From: Mycobacterium sp. IDR2000157661
Lineage (GTDB): Bacteria; Actinomycetota; Actinomycetes; Mycobacteriales; Mycobacteriaceae
NCBI RefSeq assembly: GCF_022317005.1
Contig: NZ_CP081006.1
Location: 558,001-622,000, forward strand
Reading direction: 5' to 3'
DNA length: 64,000 bases
Position numbers and translations under genes: made by a program. Positions 25,405 to 33,584 of this stretch are shown piece by piece; within the stretch, counting starts at the first letter, position 1, and each line of letters opens with the position of its first letter. The notes under the pieces were generated by a model. It was not told where the DNA came from. It was given only the letters and a program-made list of their open reading frames with translations, and ran no database searches.

Positions 25405-27464
25405 GGCGTCCGGGCGGACGGGTCGCAATTCTCGGTGGCGGCATGGCCGGACTCAGTGCTGCGTGGCGCCTCAGCGAGCCCGGTTGGCGTGATCGCTTCG
25501 AGGCGATCACCGTCTACCAACGCGGATGGCGACTCGGCGGCAAGGGTGCCTCGAGCCGCGGGCGGCACGGACGCATCGAAGAGCACGGTCTGCACGTCTG
25601 GCTGGGCTCCTACGAGAACGCCTTCGCGCTGTTGCGCGAGTGCTATGTCGAGCTCGACCGCGCCACAACAGATCCCGCGGCGCCGGTGCAGACGTGGGAC
25701 CAGGCGCTGATCCCGTCGCACAACGTCGCCATGGCGGATCGATTCGGCCACGACTGGTTGATCTGGCCAGGCCACTTCTCCCGCAACGACGAAGTGCCCG
25801 GCGAACCCGAGTCCACAGGCCGTGAGCTGACGGTCGTCGACTTCCTGCGGCGCACCGTCACTTTGATCCTCGATGTGGCGGACAGCCTGAGTCAACCCAC
25901 CGATGACGCTGATCTGGTGCTGTCGACGTCGCCCTCACCGGACATACCCCGCTGGGTCACCGCGGTGCGTAGGGGCGTGTCGGCCGCGGCGATGCTCGTC
26001 GGCGATCCGCTGTCCGACAAAGCCATTCGAGCCGGTTTGCTCGGCCGGCCGCTCGAGGCTCTACGGGAGGCAATCGATTACGACCCGCCGCCGGAACGGC
26101 GCAGGTGCTGGTTGCTGCTGTCGTTGTTGACCGCGACGGTTCGCGGGCTGATCGCCGACAACCTCATAACCGACCCACGCGGCTTCCGGGCCATCAACGA
26201 CGAGGATTACGGCGCCTGGATCGTACGGCACGGCGCGCATCCGGATGTGGTCGATTTCGCGTTGGTGCGGGGCCTCTACGACATGGTTTTCGGTTACCAG
26301 GATGGCGACTACGAACGGCCCGCCGTCGCAGCCGGACTGGCTGTGCTCCTCAGTGGAATCGTCTTCTTCCAATACAAGGGTGCGTTGTTCTGGAAGATGA
26401 CCGCCGGGATGGGCGATGTCGTCATCGCCCCGCTGTACCAGGCGCTCCGCCGACGCGGTGTGGAGTTCGAGTTCTTCCACCGCGTCGACGCTCTGCACCT
26501 GGACCACCGTCGACAGGTCGTCGACTCGATCGAGATGGGTCGGCAAGTCCGACTCATCGGCGGGCTCAGTCACTATGAACCGTTGACCACTGTGCGGGGC
26601 CTTCCCGTCTTCCCCGATTCCCCATTGGAAGATCAGATCGAGGCGTCGGCGGGCACCCGGGACCTCGAATCCCATTTCGGCAGGCGCGACGACGTCGAGA
26701 CCCGGATGCTGCGGAAGGGTGAGGATTTCGAGCACGTCGTGTTGGCCGTGTCCGTCGGCATGGTCGAACTGGTCGCCACTGAACTGATCGACGACTGCCC
26801 CGAGTGGCGCGACATGACCACGCACCTGAGTACCGTCGCCACCCAGTCGTTCCAACTGTGGTTGAAGCCCGATGAGTGCACCCTCGGCTGGTCCCGCCCG
26901 GGCGTCACTACCAGCGGCTACGTTGCCCCGTTCGACACCTGGGCGTCGATGCCGCAGACGTTGTGGGCCGAGGACTGGCCGGAAGACGACAGCCCCCGCA
27001 CTGTGGCCTACTTCTGTGGTGCACTCGGCGACGACGTGCCCGGTGCCCAGGACACCGCCGACTATATCGCCCGTTGTCGTCGGCAGGTACACGACGCAGC
27101 GATGCAGTACCTCGATCGCCACGTCGGGCTCTTCTTGCCAGGTGCCGTCACCGACCGGGGTTTCGCGTGGCATCTGCTCAGCGGTGTCAACGGGCACCGG
27201 GGCAGCGCTGCGTTGGCGACCCAGCACCTCAGCGTCAACATCGACCCGTCGGATCGATACGTTCAGTCGGTACCGGGATCGGACAAGTTCCGCCTCCGGT
27301 CCGACGAAAGTGGTTACGACAACTTGGTTCTGGCGGGCGACTGGACGGACTCAGGTTTGAACGCCGGCTGCATCGAAGCGGCGGTGATGTCTGGTCTGCA
27401 GGCCGCCAACGCACTGCTCGGTCGTGCGCGCTTTCACCGGATTCGCGGCTTCTACATGCCCTGA
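25401..27464 (+). CDS. FAD-dependent amine-oxidase/desaturase-like protein (COG3349 type)
   Basis: The 687-residue protein begins with a Rossmann FAD motif (VAILGGGMAGLSAAWRL), then YQRGWRLGGKGASSRG and RIEEHGLHVWLGSYENAF. These are hallmarks of the COG3349 group of NAD(P)/FAD oxidoreductases, related to phytoene desaturases and hydroxysqualene dehydroxylase. The C-terminal FAD motif is NLVLAGDWTDSGLNAGCIEAAVMSG. The substrate is unknown; beside a polyprenyl synthase an isoprenoid is a reasonable guess. No iron-sulfur cysteine cluster is evident. The GTG start overlaps the cyclase-gene stop. It ends four bases before the convergent enoyl-reductase-like gene. Confidence 0.87.
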   Translation: MRRPGGRVAILGGGMAGLSAAWRLSEPGWRDRFEAITVYQRGWRLGGKGASSRGRHGRIEEHGLHVWLGSYENAFALLRECYVELDRATTDPAAPVQTWDQALIPSHNVAMADRFGHDWLIWPGHFSRNDEVPGEPESTGRELTVVDFLRRTVTLILDVADSLSQPTDDADLVLSTSPSPDIPRWVTAVRRGVSAAAMLVGDPLSDKAIRAGLLGRPLEALREAIDYDPPPERRRCWLLLSLLTATVRGLIADNLITDPRGFRAINDEDYGAWIVRHGAHPDVVDFALVRGLYDMVFGYQDGDYERPAVAAGLAVLLSGIVFFQYKGALFWKMTAGMGDVVIAPLYQALRRRGVEFEFFHRVDALHLDHRRQVVDSIEMGRQVRLIGGLSHYEPLTTVRGLPVFPDSPLEDQIEASAGTRDLESHFGRRDDVETRMLRKGEDFEHVVLAVSVGMVELVATELIDDCPEWRDMTTHLSTVATQSFQLWLKPDECTLGWSRPGVTTSGYVAPFDTWASMPQTLWAEDWPEDDSPRTVAYFCGALGDDVPGAQDTADYIARCRRQVHDAAMQYLDRHVGLFLPGAVTDRGFAWHLLSGVNGHRGSAALATQHLSVNIDPSDRYVQSVPGSDKFRLRSDESGYDNLVLAGDWTDSGLNAGCIEAAVMSGLQAANALLGRARFHRIRGFYMP

Positions 27465-27468
27465 CGGG

Positions 27469-28722
27469 TCAGTTCAGCCGCGTCGTGGTGATCGTCACGC
27501 CGGCCGCCGGCAAGCGCTTCAGCAACACGTCGCCCATCGACGATGCCGGTGTCAACACCCCTCGCAGGTCCGACAGCCCTTCCCGGTCGAGCGCGAGAGC
27601 CAGCGCGCTCTGGCCGAACAGCACTCCGGTGGCCGCGTAACCAGGGTCGCCGCGCTGCGCGACGGTGGCCATGTACCGGGCGCCGGATGTCGTCGTGGTG
27701 TAGGTCTCCACGCGGTAGTGGCCGAGCGATCCCTGGTCGAAGCCGGTGCCGGGCGCTGGGGTGAGACGCTCGATGAGCCCGGGGGGGACCATGTCCAGGT
27801 ACCGGCCGCCGAACTTGGAGGCGCCGACCACGGTGGCACTGGACATCGCCGCCACCAGCGGCGCGGCGAACCACGAACCCATGCTCATCGTCTCCCGATA
27901 GCGCAACCCGCGACCGTAGGCGAAGTCCAGTAACGCATTCGAGCGCCGCACACAGCGGGTGTTGTACAGCGCCATGAGATAACCACCGGTCCACAATCCC
28001 GTCAGCTCCGGCGCGATGTCGCCGCCGCGCAACAACGGCATGTCGGGCTGAGGGCCGAACTCGGGTTCTACGCTGCGGTCGGGGCTCAGGCTGTATGGGT
28101 CATCGACGACTCGCCGCATCTCCGGGTCCTTGGCGGGCGCGCGCATCAGTTCGATCATCGTCGCGACGGTGCCACCCGATGAGCCACCGCCCGAGTAGGC
28201 CCGTAGCACGAAGGTGGTGTCTCCCAACTCGCCGGCGTTGTCCTCGACGACGCGGCGGTACAACGCATAGACGCCCAAATCCGAAGGGATCGAGTCGAAC
28301 CCGCACGAGTGCACGATACGGGCGCCGCTTTGCGCTGCCTGGCCGTGATAGAGGTCGATGCTCTTGCGAACGAACGGAACCTCGCCGGTGAGGTCCGCGT
28401 AATCGGTGCCGGCGGCGGCGCATGCGGCGACGACGGGCAATCCGTACTGTTGATAGGGCCCGACCGTGCTGAGCACCACCCGGGTCCTGGCGGCCATCTC
28501 CTGCAATGCCTCCGGCGCCGCCAGCTCGGCGACGATCAGCGACCAGTCGGCGGCACCGGCGCCCGACGATCGACGGACAGCTTCGAGCCGTTCGGCCGAG
28601 CGGCCGGCCAGCCCGACGCGGATCCCGCCCCCCGCTGCTGCCAGGTACCGCGCCGTGAGGCTGCCCGCGAATCCGCTCGCCCCGTAGATCACGATGTCGA
28701 GGTCACGCTGCCCGGCGCGCAT
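27469..28722 (-). CDS. trans-acting enoyl reductase-like / saccharopine dehydrogenase-fold protein
   Basis: The 417-residue protein has an N-terminal NADP-binding fold (DIVIYGASGFAGSLTARYLA) and the block LAGRSAERLEAVR. STVGPYQQYGLPVVAACAAAGTDYADLTGE follows in pieces; together these mark the mycobacterial family that includes Rv2449c and the trans-acting enoyl reductase Rv2953 of phthiocerol/phenolglycolipid synthesis. HSCGFDSIPSDLGVYAL is the usual active-site region. A hydrophobic stretch occurs near 300-320. The ATG at 28722 gives the normal start. No polyketide synthase is nearby, so a link to a specific lipid cannot be made. It follows the CGNR gene by 22 bases. Confidence 0.85.
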   Translation of the reverse strand: MRAGQRDLDIVIYGASGFAGSLTARYLAAAGGGIRVGLAGRSAERLEAVRRSSGAGAADWSLIVAELAAPEALQEMAARTRVVLSTVGPYQQYGLPVVAACAAAGTDYADLTGEVPFVRKSIDLYHGQAAQSGARIVHSCGFDSIPSDLGVYALYRRVVEDNAGELGDTTFVLRAYSGGGSSGGTVATMIELMRAPAKDPEMRRVVDDPYSLSPDRSVEPEFGPQPDMPLLRGGDIAPELTGLWTGGYLMALYNTRCVRRSNALLDFAYGRGLRYRETMSMGSWFAAPLVAAMSSATVVGASKFGGRYLDMVPPGLIERLTPAPGTGFDQGSLGHYRVETYTTTTSGARYMATVAQRGDPGYAATGVLFGQSALALALDREGLSDLRGVLTPASSMGDVLLKRLPAAGVTITTTRLN

Positions 28723-28744
28723 TGGCGTGACGCTACCCGAGGAG

Positions 28745-29335
28745 TCAGCTCTCCTGCGCCCGCTTGCGGTCACGATAGGCGGCCACATGCTGGCGGTTGC
28801 CGCAATTGCCGGTGTCGCAGAATTTGCCCGAGCGATTCCGCGACATGTCGACCAGCACCGCCTGGCAATCCGCGGCCGCACACGTCTTCAGCCGGCGCAG
28901 CTCCCCCGAGCGGATCAGATCCGCCAGCGCCATCGCCATCTCCGCACCCATCCGCTGCCACAACGGATCGTGCACCGACGCCAGATGCAGGTGCCACTCC
29001 GGCATCTCGGGATGGCGCGTCAGCCACGGCGCCGCTTTCGTGTCGCTGAGCAATGCGTTGACCTGACCGACGGCATCCTCCTCTTCCCGGGCGACGGCCC
29101 ACAGCTTGCCGAGCCGCCCGCGCAGTCGCTGCACGGCCGCCAACTCCGCGTCGTCATGGTCACGCCGGCCGGTCCAGCCGAACTCGTCGAGGTAGGCGTT
29201 CAGGGCGGCCATGTCGCCCAACTGCTCGCCGTCGACCCGATCGCTGTTGACGAGCACGCACGCCGCCTGCAACGTGAGCTCGGTGTCATGACTGAAACGC
29301 ATTTGACTCGTGACCACCCCGGTCGATAAGGTCAT
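28745..29335 (-). CDS. ABATE/CGNR zinc-finger regulator
   Basis: The 196-residue protein has the stress-regulator layout with an N-terminal ABATE domain (about 12-140) and a C-terminal CGNR zinc finger. The metal ligands are C152, C157, C173 and C178 in CAAADC and KFCDTGNCGNR, followed by the basic QHVAAYRDRKR. Such proteins are probably transcription regulators. The gene diverges from an EamA transporter with a short AT-rich gap between them, so it may control that neighbour. An alternative start at Met12 (29302) is possible because family members often begin near MRFSHDTEL. Confidence 0.85.
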   Translation of the reverse strand: MTLSTGVVTSQMRFSHDTELTLQAACVLVNSDRVDGEQLGDMAALNAYLDEFGWTGRRDHDDAELAAVQRLRGRLGKLWAVAREEEDAVGQVNALLSDTKAAPWLTRHPEMPEWHLHLASVHDPLWQRMGAEMAMALADLIRSGELRRLKTCAAADCQAVLVDMSRNRSGKFCDTGNCGNRQHVAAYRDRKRAQES

Positions 29336-29377
29336 TACCGAAATTCATTTTACTCATTACATCCCGGAGGTGCCGTG

Positions 29378-30397
29378 ATGACCGCGACCCCGCAGGCCGG
29401 TCGCACCGCCGTCGACCACTTCCGGCTGGGCCTGGTACTGGCCGTCAGCTCGGCCGTCGCCTTCGGCTCCTCCGGGCCGTTCGCCAAGTCGCTGATGACT
29501 GCCGGCTGGAGCCCGACCGCCGCGGTCGTCGCCCGGCTGGCAGGCGGTGCCCTGGTGATGGCGATCTTCGCCACGATCGTGTATCCCGGCTGGCTCCGCG
29601 AGGCGCTGCGCCACCCAAGAACCGTGCTGGCCTACGGGGTCATCCCGATCGCGGGGGCGCAGTTGTTCTACTACCACGCGGTCGCGCATCTGTCCGTCGG
29701 CGTGGCGCTGCTGCTCGAATACACCGCACCGATCCTGGTGGTCGGCTGGGTGTGGGCCACCACCCGGCGGCGACCGACCGGGCTGACGATGACCGGTGTC
29801 GCCCTCGCCGTGCTGGGCATCACGCTGGTGCTCGACGTCTTCAGCGGCGCCCACATCAACCTCGTCGGCGTCGGCTGGGGTCTGGCCGCCGCCGTCTGCG
29901 CGGCGTGCTACTTCCTGATGTCCGCGAACGTCGCCGACGGCGGCGACGAGGCGGGAATCCACCCGATCACGCTGGCCGCCGGTGGGCTGATCGTCGGCTC
30001 GGCCGCGGTCACGCTGCTCGGAACGACCGGCATCATGCCGCTGACGTTCACTACGAACGATGCGGTCGTCGCCGGGTGGACGACCTCGTGGCTGGTACCC
30101 GTCGTCGTGCTCGGCGTCGTTGCCACCGCAGTCGCGTACACGCTCGGCATCATGGGTATCGCCCGATTGCGCCCCCGGTTCGCCTCGTTGGTCGGCTTGT
30201 CCGAGGTGATGTTCGCGGTGCTGGCGGCCTGGGTGTTGCTCGGCGAGGCGCTAACCCCGACGCAGGTGTTCGGCGGGGCGATCGTCCTGCTAGGACTCGC
30301 GCTCGCACGCGCAGGAGACCGTTCCGAGGCACTCGCCGAGGCCACCTGGCCGGACGGCCCACCTGAGGAGACGCGACCGGCCGCGGCGAACTGTTAG
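29378..30397 (+). CDS. EamA/DMT-family transporter
   Basis: The 339-residue protein has ten hydrophobic segments, the double EamA repeat of the drug/metabolite transporter superfamily. Features are GLVLAVSSAVAFGSSGPFAKSL at the start, HLSVGVALLLEYTAPILV in the first repeat and SLVGLSEVMFAVLAAWVLLGE in the second, both ending with the usual E-x-P/L-E-A pattern. It probably exports an amino acid or a small metabolite; the substrate is unknown. The ATG at 29378 lies seven bases after GGAGG; a GTG one codon earlier is possible. The acidic C-terminal tail is cytoplasmic. Divergent from the CGNR regulator. Confidence 0.9.
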   Translation: MTATPQAGRTAVDHFRLGLVLAVSSAVAFGSSGPFAKSLMTAGWSPTAAVVARLAGGALVMAIFATIVYPGWLREALRHPRTVLAYGVIPIAGAQLFYYHAVAHLSVGVALLLEYTAPILVVGWVWATTRRRPTGLTMTGVALAVLGITLVLDVFSGAHINLVGVGWGLAAAVCAACYFLMSANVADGGDEAGIHPITLAAGGLIVGSAAVTLLGTTGIMPLTFTTNDAVVAGWTTSWLVPVVVLGVVATAVAYTLGIMGIARLRPRFASLVGLSEVMFAVLAAWVLLGEALTPTQVFGGAIVLLGLALARAGDRSEALAEATWPDGPPEETRPAAANC

Positions 30398-30429
30398 ACC
30401 ATTCGGGCGCGGTATGTGAGTATGTCGGC

Positions 30430-31236
30430 GTGACTTTGCTGAGCATGACGGCGCGAGCCGCCTTCGCGACCGCCATCGCGGTCGCGGTGGCAGGGCCGGT
30501 CCCGTTGGCTGCGGCCCAGCCCGGGCCCGCACCCGGGCCGCCCGGACCCGGGTACAGCCCCGGCTATGCGCCCGGACCCGGGTACGGCTCGGCCTATGCG
30601 CCCGGACCCGGGTACGGCTCGGCCTATGCGCCGGGACCCGCGGTGGCACCCGGACCGTCGGTCTCGTCGACGTCCTCCTGTCCCGACATCGAGGTCATCT
30701 TCGCGCGCGGCACCGACGACACCCCGGGCCTCGGCACGAACGGCACGGCGTTCGTCAACGCGTTGCGACCGCTCGTCGGCGGTCGCACTGTGACGGCGTA
30801 CGCGGTCGACTATCCCGCCTCATACGACTTCCTCGCAGCCTCCGACGGCGCGGCCGACGCCACCGACCGGGTCATGACGGTGGCGCAGGAGTGTCCGGCC
30901 ACCCGCATCGTGCTCGGCGGCTATTCGCAGGGCGCCGCGGTCATGGACATGCTCGCCGGGATCCCGCCGCTCGGCAACAAGATCGGCGACATCGGATCGG
31001 CACCGCCGCTGCCCGCCCGCTATATCCCGAACATCGCCGCGGTCGCTGTGTTCGGCAACCCGGCCGCGAAGTTCAGCAACCCGATCACCCGGTCGGTGTT
31101 CGGCGGAAATGCCATCGACTTGTGCAACGACGGCGACCCGATCTGCTCCGACGGACGCAACCCGTTCGCCCACAACGACTACGCCAGTGACGGGCTGGTA
31201 CAGCAGGCCGCCAACTTCGTCGCAGATCGGGTGTGA
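30430..31236 (+). CDS. secreted cutinase-like esterase with Pro/Gly/Tyr repeat linker
   Basis: The 268-residue protein belongs to the cutinase (culp) family, exported lipid esterases of mycobacteria. A signal peptide (1-30, AAAQ end) is followed by a Pro/Gly/Tyr linker with repeats of YAPGPGYGSA, then the catalytic domain from about residue 84. The triad is S166 (GGYSQGAA), D236 (GDPIC) and H248 (AHNDY); cysteines in CPD, QECP, LCND and PIC fit the two disulfides. Position before a second cutinase and truA matches the cut3/cut4 region (Rv3451, Rv3452). The start is a GTG at 30430. A hairpin follows the stop. Confidence 0.93.
   Translation: MTLLSMTARAAFATAIAVAVAGPVPLAAAQPGPAPGPPGPGYSPGYAPGPGYGSAYAPGPGYGSAYAPGPAVAPGPSVSSTSSCPDIEVIFARGTDDTPGLGTNGTAFVNALRPLVGGRTVTAYAVDYPASYDFLAASDGAADATDRVMTVAQECPATRIVLGGYSQGAAVMDMLAGIPPLGNKIGDIGSAPPLPARYIPNIAAVAVFGNPAAKFSNPITRSVFGGNAIDLCNDGDPICSDGRNPFAHNDYASDGLVQQAANFVADRV
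30565..30640 (+). repeat. 30-base tandem repeat encoding YAPGPGYGSA
   Basis: Two full 30-base units (30565-30594 and 30595-30624, starting TATGCGCCCGGACCCGGGTA) and a partial third lie in frame in the cutinase linker. Confidence 0.9.
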
Positions 31237-31240
31237 CCGA

Positions 31241-31257
31241 GCCGGGTCAGACCCGGC
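31241..31257 (+). terminator. short hairpin between cutinase genes
   Basis: GCCGGGT-CAG-ACCCGGC forms a 7-base stem four bases after the first cutinase stop. The -10-like TATCAT at 31260-31265 directly follows, so the next cutinase may have its own promoter. Confidence 0.5.
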
Positions 31258-31273
31258 GATATCATCTGATCCC

Positions 31274-31951
31274 GTGAACCTCGATCGGCTCCGCCGAGGG
31301 CTCGTCGCCGCTGCAACCGCCACCGTCACCGCATCGGCCGTCGTCGCCGCGCCCGCGTTGGCGCCGCTGCCGGCCCCGGTGGCCGCCGCCCAGGGCTGCT
31401 CCGACGTGACGGTCGTGTTCGCGCGCGGCACCGGCGAACCGCCCGGCATCGGCCGGGTCGGCCAAGCCTTCGTCGACGCCCTGCGCCCGCAACTCGGCGC
31501 CCGCTCCCTGTTCACCTACGGGGTCAACTATCCGGCGAGCTACGACTTCGCACTGGCCTCCGACGGCGCCACCGACGCCACCACTTTCGTCACGAACACC
31601 GCGCTGACCTGCCCGTCGACCCGGATCGTGATCGGCGGGTTCTCCCAGGGTGCGGCCGTGGTGGACATGCTCGGGGGCATACCGCCGCTGGGCAACCGCC
31701 TGGGCGCCCTCGGCCCGGCACTGCCGGCGACCGTCTCACCGAACGTCGCCGCGGTCGCCGTCTTCGGCAATCCCGCGACGAAGTTCGGCAACCCGATCAC
31801 ATCGGCGCCGTTGTTCGGCGCCCGCGCGATCGACCTGTGCAAGGACGGCGACCCGATCTGCTCCAACGGCCGCAATCCTTTCGCGCACAGTGACTACGTC
31901 GGCGCAGGTCTGGCCGCCCAGGCCGCCGGTTTCGTGGCACGCCTGCTCTGA
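31274..31951 (+). CDS. secreted cutinase-like esterase
   Basis: The 225-residue cutinase has a signal peptide (1-40, VAAAQ end) and no linker. The triad is S124 (GGFSQGAA), D193 (GDPIC) and H205 (AHSDY). It is the closest paralog of the preceding cutinase: ARGT, VNYPASYDF, DATTFV and GNPATKF all line up, so a tandem duplication is likely. The chosen GTG at 31274 gives VNLDRLRRGLVAAA; TATCAT eight bases upstream of the start suggests a leaderless or nearly leaderless transcript. The frame extends upstream into the previous gene, which is rejected. Confidence 0.93.
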   Translation: MNLDRLRRGLVAAATATVTASAVVAAPALAPLPAPVAAAQGCSDVTVVFARGTGEPPGIGRVGQAFVDALRPQLGARSLFTYGVNYPASYDFALASDGATDATTFVTNTALTCPSTRIVIGGFSQGAAVVDMLGGIPPLGNRLGALGPALPATVSPNVAAVAVFGNPATKFGNPITSAPLFGARAIDLCKDGDPICSNGRNPFAHSDYVGAGLAAQAAGFVARLL

Positions 31952-32002
31952 GCCGGCGGCATCGGTGGCGTATTTACCTGCCTGCGCGTCGATTAATTCG
32001 AT

Positions 32003-32008
32003 TAGGAT
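32003..32008 (+). promoter_or_regulatory. -10 element for a leaderless cutinase transcript
   Basis: TAGGAT lies seven bases before the GTG at 32016, fitting the TAnnnT pattern of a leaderless start. The sequence around it (GATTAATTCGATTAGGAT) is unusually AT-rich for this genome. Confidence 0.5.
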
Positions 32009-32015
32009 CGGCGGG

Positions 32016-32711
32016 GTGCAAAGTGATCTTGTTCGCCGCATGCGCCGCCGGGCGACGCTGCTCGTAGGAGCCGCCGTTCTCGCGGTGGCCGGAGTCGTCG
32101 CCCCCGCCACCCCAGCCGTCGAGAAGCTGGCGCCCCTGGCAGCCGCGCAGTCCTGTCCGCAAGCCGAACTCATCTTCGCGCGCGGCCGTATCGAATCGCC
32201 CGGCGCGGGCGTGATCGGCAACGCGCTCATCAGCGCGGTGCGCAGCAAGAGCGGCAAGAATGTCGGCCTTTACGCCGTGAACTACCCAGCCGACAGCGAG
32301 ATCGACGTCGGCGCCAACGACATGAGTTCGCGCATCCAGGACATGGCCGGGCGGTGCCCCGACACCCGGTTGGTCCTCGGCGGGTACTCGCTGGGTGCCG
32401 CGGTGACCGACATCGTGCTGGCCGCGCCGATCGCCGCGTTCGGATTCGAGAAGCCGCTGCCACCGGGCTTGGACCGGCACATCGCCGCGGTCGCGCTGTT
32501 CGGCAACGGCATCGCCTGGGCCGGGCCGATCACGAACTTCAGCCCGCTCTACCGCGAGCGCACCATCGAGTTGTGCCACGGCTCCGATCCGATATGCAAC
32601 CCGGCCGACCCCAACACATGGGAGACCAACTGGCCCGACCACGCCGCCCGCGCCTATGTCAACGCGGGCATGGTCAACCAGGCCGCCGACTTCATCGTCG
32701 GACGCATCTAA
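32016..32711 (+). CDS. secreted cutinase-like esterase, divergent paralog
   Basis: The 231-residue protein is the third cutinase in tandem and the most divergent. A basic start and hydrophobic core ([18 protein letters not shown]) form the signal peptide, ending near AAAQS at 45. The triad is S125 (GGYSLGAA), D191 (SDPIC) and H209 (PDHAARAYV). The region between S and D is longer and the block before H contains TWETNWPDH, so substrate range may differ. A leaderless GTG start is likely. Its stop overlaps the truA stop on the other strand by four bases. Confidence 0.9.
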   Translation: MQSDLVRRMRRRATLLVGAAVLAVAGVVAPATPAVEKLAPLAAAQSCPQAELIFARGRIESPGAGVIGNALISAVRSKSGKNVGLYAVNYPADSEIDVGANDMSSRIQDMAGRCPDTRLVLGGYSLGAAVTDIVLAAPIAAFGFEKPLPPGLDRHIAAVALFGNGIAWAGPITNFSPLYRERTIELCHGSDPICNPADPNTWETNWPDHAARAYVNAGMVNQAADFIVGRI

Positions 32712-33577
32712 TCGACGACCCGCAGGTCCCTGGTCACCCGGTTGCGTGCCTCGAGCTGGTCGTCGGGCGGATAATCGACCCGCACCAGGGTCAGCCCCTG
32801 CGCTGGCGCCGCTGCGAACTCGCTCGAGCGACGTTGCGCGGTCAACAAGCCGGTGCACCAATCCGGCCCCCGCCGGTGCTCGCCGACCGCCAGTAGCGCG
32901 CCGACCAGCGATCGCACCATGGACCAGCAGAACGCATCGGCGGTCACGTGCGCTGTGACACGCTCGCCGTCGCGGGCCCAGTCCAGCCGTTGCAGCTCCC
33001 TGATCGTGGTCGCGCCCTCCCGGTACCTGCAGAAGGCGGCGAAGTCGTGCAGGCCCAGCAGGTCCCGCGACGCGACGGTCATCGCGGCGACGTCGAGCTG
33101 ACGGGGCCACGGCGTCACAAACCGGGTGTCCTGAGGCTCCACACCGTACGGGGCGGTCGACAACCGGTAGATGTAGTGACGGCGCAATGCCGAGAACCGC
33201 GCGTCGAAACCCGGTGCGGCACGTCTGATGTCCAGCACCCGCACGTCGGCAGGCAGGAACCGGCCGAGCCGTCGGACCAGCGGCAGGAATTCGCTGTCGT
33301 GAGGTCTGGCCGCGCGCGGGTACGCATGCGGCACGGCCTCGGCGGGCACATCGACGTGCGCAACCTGACCGGTCGCGTGCACTCCTGCGTCGGTGCGCCC
33401 GGCGGCGCGCAGCAGCACCGGGGTGCGGAAGACGGTCGACAACGCATCGTTGAGCGCACCGGCGACCGTGCGCTGCCCCGACTGCGCCGCCCACCCCGCG
33501 AATTCGGTTCCGTCGTAGGCGATGTCGAGCCGAAGTCGAACATGCCCGCCACCGGAACCGATGGCGGGCATGTTCAT
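32708..33577 (-). CDS. truA: tRNA pseudouridine synthase A
   Basis: TruA modifies uridines 38-40 in the anticodon arm of tRNAs. The 289-residue protein has the start of the domain at [20 protein letters not shown]. The catalytic Asp is in [16 protein letters not shown], and [12 protein letters not shown] and [14 protein letters not shown] are further conserved blocks. The ATG at 33577 lies seven bases after the rplQ stop; another ATG at 33571 is inside a hairpin stem. It is the last gene of the minus-strand ribosomal operon and ends tail-to-tail with a cutinase gene. Confidence 0.96.
   Translation of the reverse strand: MNMPAIGSGGGHVRLRLDIAYDGTEFAGWAAQSGQRTVAGALNDALSTVFRTPVLLRAAGRTDAGVHATGQVAHVDVPAEAVPHAYPRAARPHDSEFLPLVRRLGRFLPADVRVLDIRRAAPGFDARFSALRRHYIYRLSTAPYGVEPQDTRFVTPWPRQLDVAAMTVASRDLLGLHDFAAFCRYREGATTIRELQRLDWARDGERVTAHVTADAFCWSMVRSLVGALLAVGEHRRGPDWCTGLLTAQRRSSEFAAAPAQGLTLVRVDYPPDDQLEARNRVTRDLRVVD
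33541..33572 (-). promoter_or_regulatory. hairpin covering the start of truA
   Basis: An 11-base inverted repeat (CATGCCCGCCA and its complement) with a ten-base loop begins 12 bases past the rplQ stop and spans truA codons 2-13. The alternative ATG at 33571 lies within the stem. It could act as a partial terminator or restrict truA translation. Confidence 0.45.
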
Positions 33578-33584
33578 ACGGTCG

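Noticed and set aside
18473-27464. Encapsulin or terpene-synthase cluster
   Set aside because: Known family 2 encapsulin loci include isoprenoid enzymes, but no protein here shows an encapsulin shell pattern or a class I terpene cyclase motif.
31974-33494. 506-codon minus-strand frame across the third cutinase and truA
   Set aside because: It is antisense to a cutinase with intact catalytic triad and in the wrong frame of truA; composition is that of a shadow frame.
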